A stretch of 64,000 bases of DNA from the NCBI GenBank assembly GCA_947507595.1, contig OX382277.1, positions 29,435,198-29,499,197 of the forward strand. The letters run 5' to 3'. The notes under the pieces were generated by a model, which saw only the letters and a list, made by a program, of their open reading frames with translations, did not search any database and was not told the origin of the DNA. A program made the position numbers and the translations under genes. The DNA comes from Pyralis farinalis (lineage: Eukaryota; Arthropoda; Insecta; Lepidoptera; Pyralidae). Below are positions 10,063 through 20,814 of the stretch, in pieces (within the stretch, counting starts at the first letter, position 1; each line of letters starts with the position of its first letter).

Positions 10063-10250
10063 ATCTACAGGATTTAACGTGCGAGAGAATGACACAGAAG
10101 GCATGTTATTACAGTTACACTGTTTATTACAGGGTCCCAGCGTTGTACGTGTGTGTGCGCGCCTGCGTATTACGAAGATTGGGATAAGGCATTGTCTTAG
10201 GTTTTCGCGATTGTTACACATTGAATTAAACAATTTTTAACAACAACCGC
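10063..10250 (+). repeat. Host repeat and single PAL arm
   Basis: 10071-10185 repeats the 7.77-7.90 kb sequence. 10190-10236 (ATTGTCTTAGGTTTTCGCGA, ending TTTTTAAC) is the outer arm of the PAL family without its partner arm. Confidence 0.6.
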
Positions 10251-10459
10251 GGTGTATTGTGCACGTGTATTGTTTATTTATAAATATTTAGTTATTTTAA
10301 TAAAAACATTTTCAAGTACGCCGAAAAGAAATGCAGAATATGTCGTGATTTGTGATGATTAAATTCACATTTTTGAAGTTTTTCTTTGAATTTTTTTTTC
10401 TGTAGGAAATTTGTGATTTTATAACAAAATTTTACATTTTTGATACAAAAAAATAAATT

Positions 10460-10865
10460 GTAGAGCTGCGTTAGCCAGCGAAGCTATCTAACCGAGAAAA
10501 TTGTATTTTTTGCTGTTTTGCGGTTTTCGACTGTTACACGTAGTACTCCTCCAGTTTTGAAGCTAGAGAGCTGATTGTTCGACGTGAATGTACCTTAAGT
10601 ATTGCAGATTCCCCTAAAATAGATTAAATTTCGATTAGCTCAATAAAGGATATAGATAAGTGATGATATCGCCCCAAAAACCGTTCCGATACAAAGTCAA
10701 TTGGAGCGCGTATGGCGACCACTGAAAAACAACAACACGATCACTATCGCCGTCTAGGGGCAACAGACTCATCATATTCCTGTACATACCATTAGGGTTA
10801 GGGTTAGCAGCTCTGCTTACGCAGCTTGCTGTTATGTTATTTACTTATTGTGCAAAAGCAGCGCT
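10460..10865. repeat. ~400-bp element with imperfect AGCTGCGT ends
   Basis: Starts GAGCTGCGTTAGCCAGCGAA and ends CAGCTCTGCTTACGCAGCTT, which are imperfect inverted ends. A related copy spans 50650-51075. Inside is ATTAGGGTTAGGGTTAG (three TTAGGG-like units), probably chance. No coding capacity. Confidence 0.55.
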
Positions 10866-10919
10866 GCTAATGCGCCGCAGGCCCAGCTCCCCTAGTTACT
10901 TTTTAGCCATCTTTACGAA

Positions 10920-11100
10920 TTTGTAGTTAAAGTAGGCAGGTACACGTACAAATTATTACGAGCGGGAGCGCAACGGCGGCGATGCGTGCGTGGGGCCGGG
11001 CGATATTAGGCACGGCGTAGCCACGACTGGCGGCCTGGCGCCGAGTACCTTTAGCAGTCGATAAATGTGTTTTGTTCGCGAGTGAACTACACACATGTTT
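10920..11100. other. GC-rich block, unassigned
   Basis: GGGGCCGGGCGATATTAGGC and GACTGGCGGCCTGGCGCCGA stand out from the AT-rich surroundings. No frame or RNA structure supported. Confidence 0.4.
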
Positions 11101-11106
11101 TTTATA

Positions 11107-11215
11107 TTTTTTTGAGCACGAGCAGTGTTAGCCTAGTGGATAAAAAACTGCCCTATTAAGCGACTAGTCCTCAGTTCGAATATTGGTGGTGGCACGTACC
11201 ACTCAATTGATGTAT
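11107..11215 (+). mobile_element. SINE-C head fragment
   Basis: GCAGTGTTAGCCTAGTGGAT plus a B-box-like CAGTTCGAATATTGG; the body is missing. Confidence 0.5.
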
Positions 11216-11219
11216 GCAT

Positions 11220-11400
11220 AGTCAAAGTCAAAGTCAAAACCTCTTTATTCCGTAAAAATGGCTACATTTGTTTGGAATCGTCACAATTTTTTTCCCTACC
11301 GTGCAGTTCATGACTAGGTGAGCACTGATAAAAATACTGCCAAAAAACTCAGGCATCCTCTTTTGGTATCCAAATATATTTACATAATTTATTAATTACA
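11220..11400 (-). mobile_element. Possible jockey-like LINE 3' end
   Basis: AGTCAAAGTCAAAGTCAAAA then CCTCTTTATTCC resembles the inverted tail motif of lepidopteran jockey-type LINEs. No coding remnant. Confidence 0.4.
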
Positions 11401-11486
11401 TTACAATTGGATCGGCTCAATCCTAGGCATTTTTATCATTAATATAGTCAGATACTTTATAATATGCCCTGCTACACAATTTGGCA

Positions 11487-11645
11487 TATTCGTTATTATC
11501 ACTTGCTCAGCGGTGAAGGAACACATCGTGAGCAAACCCCCAAATTCAAGATATTTCGAAAGACGTGTGACCTTGTCTAAGAAAGATCTGGTTTTCCCCG
11601 CGGCTTGTAGTGGTCTGACAACAGTCGCTCTTCCTAACCTAACCA
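11487..11645 (+). mobile_element. SINE-C, internal fragment
   Basis: ATCACTTGCTCAGCGGTGAA ... CTAAGAAAGATCTGGTTTTC. The 11401-11646 antisense and 11513-11701 sense frames over it are not genes. Confidence 0.7.
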
Positions 11646-11879
11646 CAATAATAACGGCGGCGTTGGGGGGCGGGTCATCGAGTTCCCTAAAATATGGTTG
11701 AACACGGTGATGGCTGCCCTCTGCGTCAACTCGTGAACGGGTGCCGCTCGGAGGGACTGGTCTGCCCGCGTCTCTCGTCCCTCTTTCTGCTTAAAACAAA
11801 AACTAAAATAAAAACTAGTAATAAAAATAATAATAAGGCACTTATTGTAATCGCACTTGCGGAGCGATAAATAAAAAAA

Positions 11880-12182
11880 TCGGTCAAGTGCGAGTCGGAC
11901 TCGCGCACGAAGGGTTCCGCACCATTATCTATAAAAACGGCAAAAAAATCACGTTTGTTGTATGGGAGCCCCCTTAAATATTTATTTTGTTCTATTTTTT
12001 AGTATTTGTTGTTATAGCGGCAACAGAAATACATCATCTGTGAAAATTTCAACTGTGTAACTATCACGGTTCATGAGATACAGCCTGGTGACAGACGGAC
12101 GGACGGACGGACGGACGGACGGACGGACAGCGGAGCCTCAGTAATAGGGTTCCGTTTTACCCTTTGGGTACGGAACCCTAAA
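11880..12182 (+). repeat. R5 dispersed repeat, copy 1
   Basis: Runs from CAAGTGCGAGTCGGACTCGC, through a GTTGTATGGGAGCCC block and (GGAC)n, to GGGTTCCGTTTTACCC, TTTGGGTACGGAACCC. The GGAC tract has about 8 units here. Shared with 12.96 and 41.1 kb; very common in Lepidoptera by my recollection, class uncertain. Confidence 0.75.
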
Positions 12183-12361
12183 AACTAACAATTTGACAAA
12201 AAAAAAATGACAAACAAACAAAGGCACGGGCCAAAGAGCCTGTGGATATGACTACAAAAAAAAAAAAAAAAAAACCTAACAATAATTATCTTCGCCAAAT
12301 CCTTTTCGCTTAGGTAGCGAATCTAATAAAAGCAATAATAATTTTGTTTACTTAGCTGATG

Positions 12362-12560
12362 ATTTCAAGACAGGTAGGGTGCATAAAAGCAGCCCGTCGG
12401 GGGAAGTAACCCCAACTCCTAGAGGGTTGTTCCTGCTGTGAGTGAGGTTACCAGTAAACTTCCATGCAATGGTTGTGTTAGCATCAGAGGTGACATCGTG
12501 CGAGTGACACTTCAAGTATTGTATGCGTATATAGGCTGCGGTATCCACCTTTCATTAGGA
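12362..12560 (+). mobile_element. SINE-A, headless
   Basis: GACAGGTAGGGTGCATAAAA through GGCTGCGGTATCC; joined tail to tail with the next copy. Confidence 0.7.
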
Positions 12561-12561
12561 T

Positions 12562-12800
12562 TTTTTTTATACAACGTCGGGAGGGATATAAGCATACGGC
12601 TTACTTGATGTAAAGCGGTTACAGTAGCCTATAAACGTTTGCAACACATTAAGTATCACTCGGGTGATGTCACCTCTACAACAAATCCTTAGGAGCTTAC
12701 TGGTGACTCCTCATTCACATGCTGGAATCAACAACCCAGAGTTGTTATTTGGCTGCGGTTTTCTGTGAGGTGGAGGTACTTCCCCAGACGGGCTGCTTTG
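12562..12800 (-). mobile_element. SINE-A, headless, inverted
   Basis: TTTTTTTTATACAACGTCGG through GACGGGCTGCTTTGATG. With 12362-12560 it forms a 440-bp inverted pair with essentially no spacer. Confidence 0.7.
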
Positions 12801-12955
12801 ATGTTTGCGTTATGTTAATAGTGTAGATGTGTACTCAAAAGAAGTCAACAGTACTTCAACTGTTTTTACAAGTAAAGGCATCTGTTTTATTTACAGCTAA
12901 GCGCAGATCACGCTTAACTCTCGAAGTTCGATTGTGTCTCCATGACATAAAAAAC

Positions 12956-13382
12956 ACCGGCCAAGTGCGAGTCGGACTCGCGCACTAAGGGTTCCGTACC
13001 ATTATCTATAAAAAACACGTTTATTGTATGGGAGCCACCCTTACATATTTGTTTTATTTTAATTTAATTATTCATTTTTAAAGTGAATATATAACTAAAT
13101 ATTCTGTGAATATTTCAAGCGTCTACCTGTTGCTGTATGTTATCAATATCGAGCAAAAAATCACCGTTGTTGTATGGGAGCCCCCTTAAATATTTATTTT
13201 ATTCTTTTTTAGTATTTGTTGTTATAGCAGCAACAGAAATACATCATCTGTGAAAATTTCAACTGTCCAACTATCACGGTTCATGAGATACAGCCTGGTG
13301 ACAGACGGACGGATGGACGGACGGACAGCGGAATCTCATTAATAGGGTCCGTTTTACCCTTTGGGTACGGAACCCTAAAAAC
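12956..13382 (+). repeat. R5 dispersed repeat, copy 2
   Basis: Same ends as copy 1 but with a longer middle (two GTATGGGAGCC blocks) and a shorter, interrupted GGAC tract. Confidence 0.75.
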
Positions 13383-13462
13383 GGCACACAGTTCAGAGCG
13401 TAACTTAACGTGCACTTGACTAGACGCAAGTTGGAGACAAATTGTTGTCGGAGTAATAAATG

Positions 13463-13995
13463 CTTCTTCTTAGCGTTATACCGTTTCCTAATCCATTTGG
13501 ATTGGCGGTGTCCTCTACCTAAGCCTAAGGATTTAGCGAAGGTACTGATTTTAACTTGAAGCGACTGCTGTCAGACCTCCATAGCCCAGAGGAAAACTCA
13601 GACCCTTTTTAGGTTAGGTCAAACGTCTTTTGGACGAGCTCGGTGTCGCAGTGGTGAAACGCGTTGTTACGCTACTTTAACACCAACGCTTGTGGGTTCG
13701 ATTCCCACACAGCACAAACATTTGTGTGCATGAACATGTCTGTTTGTCTTGGTCTGGGTATTTTCTATGTATAATAAGTATGTATTTACAAAAAAAAAAT
13801 ATTTATGTATGTTTATCAGTTGTCTAGTGCCCATAACACAAGCTTCGCTTACTTTGGAGCTAAATGGCGCTGTGTGATTTGTCCGCAAATATTTATTTAT
13901 TTATTTATTATTTATTTTGAAATATAATTACTTGGACTTCTGGATTTCAAGATGTTTTCCTTCACCGCCGAGCAAGTGATAATAACAAATCTGAT
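13463..13995 (-). mobile_element. SINE-C split by a SINE-B
   Basis: 13463-13630 and 13915-13995 are the two parts of one antisense SINE-C. The junction reads CGTCTTTT then TTTTGAAATATAATT, continuous with the family once 13634-13914 is removed. Confidence 0.75.
13634..13914 (+). mobile_element. SINE-B, full length
   Basis: Head: GACGAGCTCGGTGTCGCAGT and GGGTTCGATTCCC (perfect B box). The body has CAGTTGTCTAGTGCCCATAA and AAATGGCGCTGTGTGATTTG, and the tail is (ATTT)n. A short flanking duplication, TTTTGGA/TTTTGAA, marks insertion into SINE-C. Confidence 0.8.
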
Positions 13996-13998
13996 TCT

Positions 13999-14338
13999 CC
14001 TTCGCGATATCCCGTTTCCTAATCCATTAGGATTGGCGGGGTCCTCTACCTAAGCCTAAAGATTTGGCGAAGACACCGATTGTTACATAGAGCGACTGGC
14101 GTCCGACCTTCACAATCCACAGGGAAAACAAAGTCTATCTTAGGTTACACTTTCGAATTATAATTTCTTGGACGTGCGGGATTCCTCACGGTGTTTTCCT
14201 TAACCGCCGAGCAAATTATAAATATGTACATAAATCCGAAAACACGAATTTAGTGGTACATGCCCCGCCAGGAGTCGAACCGAGGACTCGTTGGTCAATG
14301 GGCCGATTCTTGATCCATTTGACTATCATTGCTCTCAG
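13999..14338 (-). mobile_element. SINE-C, near full length
   Basis: From CGTTTCCTAATCCATTAGGA to the antisense head (GACTATCATTGCTCTCAG). The 14253-14465 frame is not a gene. Confidence 0.8.
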
Positions 14339-14384
14339 AGTAATGAACGCATTTATTAGTTACCAGATTCCGGTGTTATTTTTG

Positions 14385-14935
14385 CGAACTGGACAGGCCC
14401 ACCACTGTGTCTTCTGTGTAGCCAGAATTAACAGCGGCGACCACCAAAAAGGCAATGAACAGTGAAGTCCATTGCTGTCCCGGGGGTTAAACTACAGCTG
14501 CCTTGGAACTCACAACGAATTTAATCAGAAGAAATTTGTAGGAGGAGGAAGTTTTGGAATTGACTTCCCCTCTTGGCAAAGTGAGAGATAGCAATATGAC
14601 AATGTATGTATGTATATCCTCACGCCGAGTCCCTTGCGGGGTAGGCAGAGAGAACCGAGCGCCATAAGACGCGGCCCTTACATACTTCACTCGCTTCTGT
14701 GACATTCATAGCTCTTTTCATGCACGCTCGCCGGTTTCTGGGGCTCCTGACATCACCTTCTGATAAAACACAATATGACAAATAAGGCATTTAAAAACCT
14801 CAAAGAGATGGCTAGTCAAGTGAAGCTCCACTGCCGTGCACCACAGTTTATTAGATATCTAACACTATTGGGACCTACACCACGGTTTATCACATATCTA
14901 ACACTATTGGGACCCAAAATGTGAGTTGTTACCTG
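14385..14935 (-). repeat. R4 repeat split by an RTE insertion
   Basis: Inverted R4 in two parts, 14385-14602 and 14771-14935; removing the insert restores family continuity at GCAATATGACAAATAAGG. Confidence 0.85.
14603..14770 (-). mobile_element. RTE LINE 3' fragment, 11-bp target duplication
   Basis: CAATATGACAA at 14592-14602 and 14771-14781. Starts with the inverted TATG tail and carries CTTGCGGGGTAGGCAGAGAG, the end of RTE ORF2. Only 168 bp long. Confidence 0.9.
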
Positions 14936-15054
14936 ACACATTATTTTGGGGAACTCAAATTTACAGGCAATAGAATCTAAGAACTAGCATACTTACACAC
15001 TTAGGATACCCCGTGGACCTCTCCAAGACACGTTTGACAGAGACGATGATATCA

Positions 15055-15180
15055 GGAGCTGTGATAGATGTATGCGGTTCCTGGTACAGATGATAAATCG
15101 CAGAGACAACCGCAGCAGCCGAGGCAGAGATGACCAGATCAGCAGCGATGGTATGCATCTATTAATAGTAGTGACTGGAT
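15055..15180 (+). repeat. Diverged TIR-M internal fragment
   Basis: CCGCAGCAGCCGAGGCAGAG matches the 0.5 kb copy; the flanks are diverged. Confidence 0.5.
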
Positions 15181-15212
15181 ACGGGCCTGCGCTGGTTCGC
15201 ACGAACTAAGTG

Positions 15213-15460
15213 TTTAACAGAAGTAGGGCGCATCAAAGCTGCCTGTCTGGATAAGTATCTCCACATCAGAAAAATCGCAGCCAAATAACAATGCTTGCAT
15301 TAAGTGTCAAGCGCGAAGCCACCTTTGCTGCTAACACAGCAACTCATTAGACGCTTTCTGGTGACCTCACTTACACGGAGGAACACAACAACTCTACAGG
15401 GAGCTATTATTTGGCTGCGGTATTCTGTGAGGTATTGGTACTACTTACTTACTTTACTTT
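15213..15460. mobile_element. Head-to-head SINE-A pieces
   Basis: 15213-15292 is sense (AGTAGGGCGCATCAAAGCTG); 15293-15460 is antisense (GCTGCTAACACAGCAACTCA). They abut without spacer. Confidence 0.6.
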
Positions 15461-15479
15461 TACTTTGATGTGCCCTAAT

Positions 15480-16118
15480 GCTTTGATGCGCCTAACGGTT
15501 GTGACTCAGTAACAAACGGCATTGTGTGTATTTCGCGTACGTAAGCTGTGGTATCCACTTTCCACCAAGCGGTCCGTTCGTGAAAAAAGAAAACAACTGC
15601 CGTACAATATTAAAAATATCGACGAAACGAAAACATTTTTCGCATCAACGAAAAGTAATAAAGAACGAGACAACCCTGTTTTTAATTAAAATTTGTTATC
15701 GTTTCTCGGAAATTATAATAACAAATAAGACGTCTCCAATCACGGCAAATTTACATTATGTTTTGATGAAAAAACAATAACTGCTTTTATTCGAGACGAG
15801 AAGATGAATTGTTTTTTAATTGAATAATATAATTTAAAAATTTAGTGTGATACTACAAAAACTTCCATGTGTACTACTGCACGAGGTCATCGATACTAGA
15901 CCATCGTACTTCGAGGTGGGATCCGTGGACCACATCTATCTTATATCATCTCTCTTATCTCTCTTAGTCGAACATGAGCGACGCGACGGTCGGATGAAGA
16001 TCGTTGCGTAAAGCCGCGATAGATATAATCGATAAATTCCTACACATTTTGTGCAGTGTGTATAAAATGTTATCACTATTTTTCATACGCACTTTGTGTA
16101 GCTTCTTCTTCGCTTCGG
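15480..16118. other. Unassigned spacer
   Basis: The 15526-15780 frame shows no motif. 15600-15700 weakly resembles the GACGAAACG ... GAGACAACC repeat of 7.4 kb. Confidence 0.4.
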
Positions 16119-16468
16119 TTCGTTATACCGTTTCCTAATCCATTGCAATTAGCGGGGTCTGCTACCTAAGCCTAAGGATTTGGCGAATACACAGATTTTT
16201 ACATGTAGCGGCCGTCGTCAGACCTTCACAACCCAGAGGGAAAACCAGGTCCATCTTAGGTCACGTAACACGTCTTTCGAAATATAATTTCCCGAACTTG
16301 TGGGGTTCCTCACAATGATTTCCTTCACCGCCGAGCAAGTGATAAGTATGTACGTACATAAATCTGAAAACACCAATTTAATGGTACATGCCCCGCCAGG
16401 ATTCAAACAGGGGACCAGACTATTTGATCAATAGGTCTGTTCCTTATCCACTGGGCTGACACTGCTGG
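16119..16468 (-). mobile_element. SINE-C, near full length
   Basis: CCGTTTCCTAATCCATTGCA through GGACCAGACTATTTGATCAA and the antisense head. Confidence 0.8.
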
Positions 16469-16687
16469 TACGCACTTTGTTTATCATTCCCCTTTATTAT
16501 AGATAGGTAACCAATTATTTCGTATATATCCGCAAAACACTTGAATGTTTTATATATTAATATCCAATATAATTATTTTAATATTGCCATCACGCTGTAT
16601 CATTACTGGAATTTGTTAGTTGAGCTCGCTTCCTGCTTCCTCATCGGCCGTGCTACGACACAACTTTAATTTTGAACATCTTGTTTA

Positions 16688-17155
16688 CATACATATAATC
16701 ACGCCTCTTTCCCGTAGGGGTAGACAGATACCACTTCTTTCCACTTGCTACGACCCTTACATACTTGTTTCGCTTCGTCCACTCTCATTATTCCCTTCAT
16801 ACATGCTCTTCGGTTTAGGGTACTCTTGACCTGACCTTTTTTCAAGACGTCCCTGATTTGGTCTCGAAACGTCCGCCTTATACACTTTTTTCGTCAATCG
16901 TTCTTCATTCATTCTCTCGACATGGCCAAACCATCTCAGCATACCTTTCTCAATTTTTGTCACTACATCTTCTTTCAGATAACCACCTTATCTCACTATT
17001 TCTTATCCTGTCACTCAGTTTAACTCCTATCATACTTCTTAACGCTCTCATCTCAACTGCATTTATTCTGCTTTCATGTTTCTTCTGCCATACCCAACTT
17101 TCACTTCCGTACATGAGTGTCGGAACCAACACCCCCTCATGCACAGCCAAACATC
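16688..17155 (-). pseudogene. RTE LINE ORF2 C-terminus, diverged subfamily
   Basis: Antisense frames carry LVPTLMYGSESWVWQ and, in another frame, KGMLRWFGHVERM, the two blocks that close RTE-like ORF2 proteins. A frameshift separates them. The subfamily differs from the 45 kb copy and is shared with 26.2, 36.8 and 37.7 kb. Confidence 0.75.
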
Positions 17156-17736
17156 AAACAAACATCTTGTTTAATATACATATATAGGAGTTCTTTCTGA
17201 GTCTCTCGCGTATTTTAGTCGCGAACGCACCTACCGGTGAGTATATCTCATACAAAGAGCATCTTCCGGCAAAATGTCCTCATGGAGTATACCGACCACT
17301 GCGACGCGTTATACTTAGCAATTATTTATTTTATTTAATTATTACGTAGCTTGTTACGGAACCGTCCCAATAGAAGGTTGCTGAGTCGTCTTTTCATACC
17401 ATTGAACACGGCACTTCTATTCACGTTGCTAAATTGTGCAATGAAAGAAACTGGAGTCGCAGCGGCACGTGTGGCGGCGCCGCGTACCTCCGCCCTCGAT
17501 GAAGTTCGGCCACTTGGGACTCACACCTCGGCCCACCGCCACTTGTATATTTTTAGAGATAATAATTAACTTGTAACTCATTTTATTATTTTATTAAAAA
17601 ATTCAGAAAAAAAAATTGGTTTTATTTCGATCCTCTGACTGGAGCCTACGTATTTAGCTTCAAATGAGTTTATACTCGTATGTAAATACGGTGTCATATT
17701 TACTTTGAAAAGTACATTAGTAATCATTTAAGAGTG
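17156..17736. other. Unassigned, GC-rich piece at 17.45-17.54 kb
   Basis: GGCGGCGCCGCGTACCTCCG lies in a 72-codon frame without a recognisable domain. I would not call a gene. Confidence 0.4.
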
Positions 17737-17885
17737 CTCGGAAGAAAACTTCTTTGGAACCGCATTGTGTATGATCATTACGGTTCCAGTGTGCAGTTGG
17801 CGGCATTTGGAATAACTCCTCGGAAGACAATACATTGTACAAACTTGAACACACAGAGGGAGGCTAAATCTTTCCTAAAACTAAA
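17737..17885 (-). mobile_element. CR1-like LINE internal fragment
   Basis: Inverted match to the 55.2-55.35 kb coding part (GTGTATGATCATTACGGTTC, TCCTCGGAAGACAATACA, ACACACAGAGGGAGGC). Confidence 0.65.
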
Positions 17886-18439
17886 CACTAACTAACAAAA
17901 CTAGGCAAATCCTCAAACATTGGCACCAAAATGATTGTGTAGATGTCTCTTGATAAAAAAGTAAATCATTTGGCAAGCAAGCAGTTTTTTTATGACGTCG
18001 CATCTTCATGCATCTGTATCGGTTAAGACATCGCATAACAAACTCACGAACATACAAACAAACACTAACCTAGACCATAAAACAATACATTACTTTTCTG
18101 AGACAGTTGCGTAAAAACACGAAAGAGGTTGTTGAACTCTATTCCTAAACACTGCAAAGGGTCCACTGTTAATAATTCCAAACAAAAATAAATTAAAATT
18201 TGTTACCTTTAAAATTGTAAACATAAGCAAAAAACGCGGCCGTAAAACCAGTTATGCAAATTGGACACGTAGAATTCTATACATCCACTCAGCACGTAAT
18301 TCGCGGGCGAACCGGGTCATTAATACCCAGTTTTCGTGTTCGGCGGTATCGGATATCCGGAACTGTTACTGATCATTTAAATTTATTTAATGTTTTTATG
18401 TAAATGATAATTTATTGTATATATATTTATATATATACA
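17886..18439. other. Unassigned spacer
   Basis: AT-rich, no recognisable element; ends in a short TATA tract. Confidence 0.5.
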
Positions 18440-18800
18440 ATACAATATTCTTTATTGCACCACATAAAACAATAAAATGCACGAAATTAACTTAAAATTA
18501 AAATACAAAAGGCGGTCTTATCGCATAGCATATAGTCTCTTCCAGAAAACCTTAGGGTAGAGGGAAAATAAAAAAATCAAGCAGTTAGGTGGCGCAGTAT
18601 AAACTTAAAAACATACGATAGGATTACATAGAAATAATCAAAAACAACAAACGTTAGATACTTATATTAACATATATGCATACCCATATACATTCATACT
18701 CGTACATATTATATGTATATTAGGGGTTAAAGTTAGAAATTGCATGTGAATCTAAAATATTATATTAAAACTAAAAGTTATCTCTTCCAGCTAATCCAGA
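18440..18800 (-). mobile_element. Possible LINE 3' UTR
   Basis: Inverted AATAAAGAATATTGTATTG-type end (AATATTCTTTATTGCACCAC on plus) resembles jockey-type LINE 3' ends. No coding part. Confidence 0.35.
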
Positions 18801-18889
18801 GCTATTGACAGAATAACATACATGGGGGAGAGAACAAACGGACACCAATTGACTACAACAATATCATAAATTTCATAAAACTAACGCAC

Positions 18890-19918
18890 AAAAGTGTGAT
18901 TGATTTGATTTTAAGAGATAGACATCTTCGACATACTTTATTGGATTCAAAAGCCTTTAGAGGTCACTCTCTTGAAACGGACCTGGTGGTAAGCCGGTAT
19001 GTGGAACTTTTTAAGAAGTGGAGGCACTGGCGAGTGCATATCCCTTTCGGAGATCATGAAAGGATAAGGAGTGAAAAATTGCAAAGATGAAAGTGTAAGA
19101 AGAACGTATGTACATCTGATTAGCGAAAGACACCTTTCCGACTCGGATGTGGATGATTGCTGGAAAGTTTTGAAAAAAACTATGGTGCATAGTGCAAAAG
19201 AAGCTTGTGGATGCGCAAAGAGGCATAAAATATTGAAAGAATATGCCTGGTGGGATGCGGAGGTTGAATCCTCTGTAGCAAGCAAGAGGAAAGCGTGGCT
19301 GAATTATGTATCATCTTTGCCGTTCAATGAAAATAGGAGAGAAGAAGAAGAAAGAAATGTACCGTCTACGCAAGAATGAAACCAAGGCTTTAGTGAAAGA
19401 GAAGCATAAAAGACAAATTATAAATGAGGAAAAGAGGCTTACGAAAAGCTTCGAGACAAATACCAAACTCTTTTGGAGATAGGTAAAGAAGCCTCGGAGT
19501 AGTTCGTCTGCATCCATAATGGACAAGATAAAGTCTATAGCTGGTGTCATTGTTGCGAATACTCAGAAAGTGATAGAACGGTGGAGTGAATATTTTGAAG
19601 AAATGTATGACTGTGCCTCGGACGCTGGCAATGAGAGTGAGTCTGATGCTTACTCCACGGTGACAGCGTCCGACGAAGGCATAACTATGGATGAGATTGA
19701 ATGGTCGATACGAAGCTTGAAAATGGAAAGTCAGTAGAAATTGATCTGATCATAGCTAAGATGATCAAACTAGGAGGCACTACGCCTTCTAGTACTCAAG
19801 CAATTTATGCTGGAGGACTGGAAGGATCCCAATGGACTGGAGACGCGCAGTCATCATGCATGCCCTTGTATAAAGGCAAGGGGTCACGCATGGACTGCGC
19901 TAGCTATTACCAGTAGCG
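18890..19918 (+). pseudogene. RTE LINE ORF2 middle part, frameshifted
   Basis: Three frames in order read the end of the endonuclease and the approach to the RT. AFRGHSLETDLVVSRYVELF (18.95 kb) resembles the AxRGxxxxSDHxLV endonuclease block. It is followed by EYAWWDAEVESSVASKRKAW, VIERWSEYFEEMYD, ITMDEIEWSIRSLK, and MPLYKGKGSRMDCASYYQ, the IPLYKGKGDRxxCxNYR block of RT. At least three frameshifts and both ends missing. It could be the upstream part of the same family whose 3' ends litter the window. Confidence 0.75.
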
Positions 19919-19939
19919 CAGCTGATACCCCGTAGTTCT

Positions 19940-20097
19940 GTTGACCTATCCTAAGAAAGATCTGTTTTTCCCTGTGGGTTATGCAGGTCTGATGGTAATC
20001 GTCAAAGTTAGTATCTTCGCCAAATTCTTCGACTTTGGTAGCGGATCCCGGCAATCCTAATCGATTAGGAAACGGGATGAAGCTAGGAAGAAGAAAA
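19940..20097 (+). mobile_element. SINE-C 3' half
   Basis: CCTAAGAAAGATCTGTTTTT to AGGAAACGGGATGAAGCTAG, GAAGAAG. Abuts the RTE remnant. Confidence 0.75.
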
Positions 20098-20338
20098 CTA
20101 TTGAAGATAGATCTGGTATTATGTTCATTACGAAACGATACTATCGTACACATCAAAACACGTAAAAAACTAGATTTTTTGTTTGTTTTTATTTTGTCTA
20201 TTTGTCTAAATTCCGTAGTCAAACAATTGTAATCGTAATGTTCAGTCGAATACCTCATAAACGAGAAGTTCTGCGATACCTTCGCAGGTGTAAGATTCTG
20301 TCAGTAAATCATTCATAAACGAAATGTTAGTGTACAAT

Positions 20339-20378
20339 TTAAAGGTGGGAGGAGGGATGTCCCTCCTCCCACCTTTAA
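20339..20378. repeat. 19-bp perfect hairpin
   Basis: 20339-20357 and 20360-20378 are exact reverse complements (purine-rich GGTGGGAGGAGGGA arm) around a 2-nt TG. Not a tRNA or a known terminator. Confidence 0.9.
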
Positions 20379-20529
20379 CGGGATGGGAATGAAATATAAC
20401 GGAGTACCCAAAAATACGATTACAACTTAATTATAACGAGTTACTAAAGTCTTTGAGAGAACTTCCGATTAACAAGTTTAAGCTGAACTTAGATAGATAT
20501 ATTATTTATCATTTTAAAGAAATTATACC

Positions 20530-20735
20530 GAGACTAACCTACCACGACCAAATTGGTCGTGTTTTATCAGAAGGTGATATCAGGAGCCCTAGGAACCGGC
20601 GAGCGTGCATGAAAAGAGCTACGAGTATGAAGGTCACAGAAGCGAGTAAAGTATGTAAGGACCGCGTCTTATGGCGCTCGGTTCTCTCTGCCTACGACTT
20701 GGCGTGAAGATATACATACATACATACATTAAAAA
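20530..20735 (+). mobile_element. RTE LINE 3' fragment
   Basis: LTYHDQIGRVLSEGDIRSPR through VLWRSVLSAY then GATATACATACATACATACA tail. Confidence 0.8.
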
Positions 20736-20814
20736 AATTATTAGTACACAAATGTTACTCAGTGTTAAACACATAACCATTTAACCGTGCATGAAGTTAC
20801 CCCGCGCTAACAAA

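Noticed and set aside
10793..10812. Telomere-like TTAGGG units
   Set aside because: Only three units, and TTAGGG rather than the insect TTAGG; lies inside a dispersed element. Not telomeric.
19884..20258. 124-codon antisense frame
   Set aside because: Made of antisense SINE-C and AT-rich spacer; no motif and no similarity I recognise.
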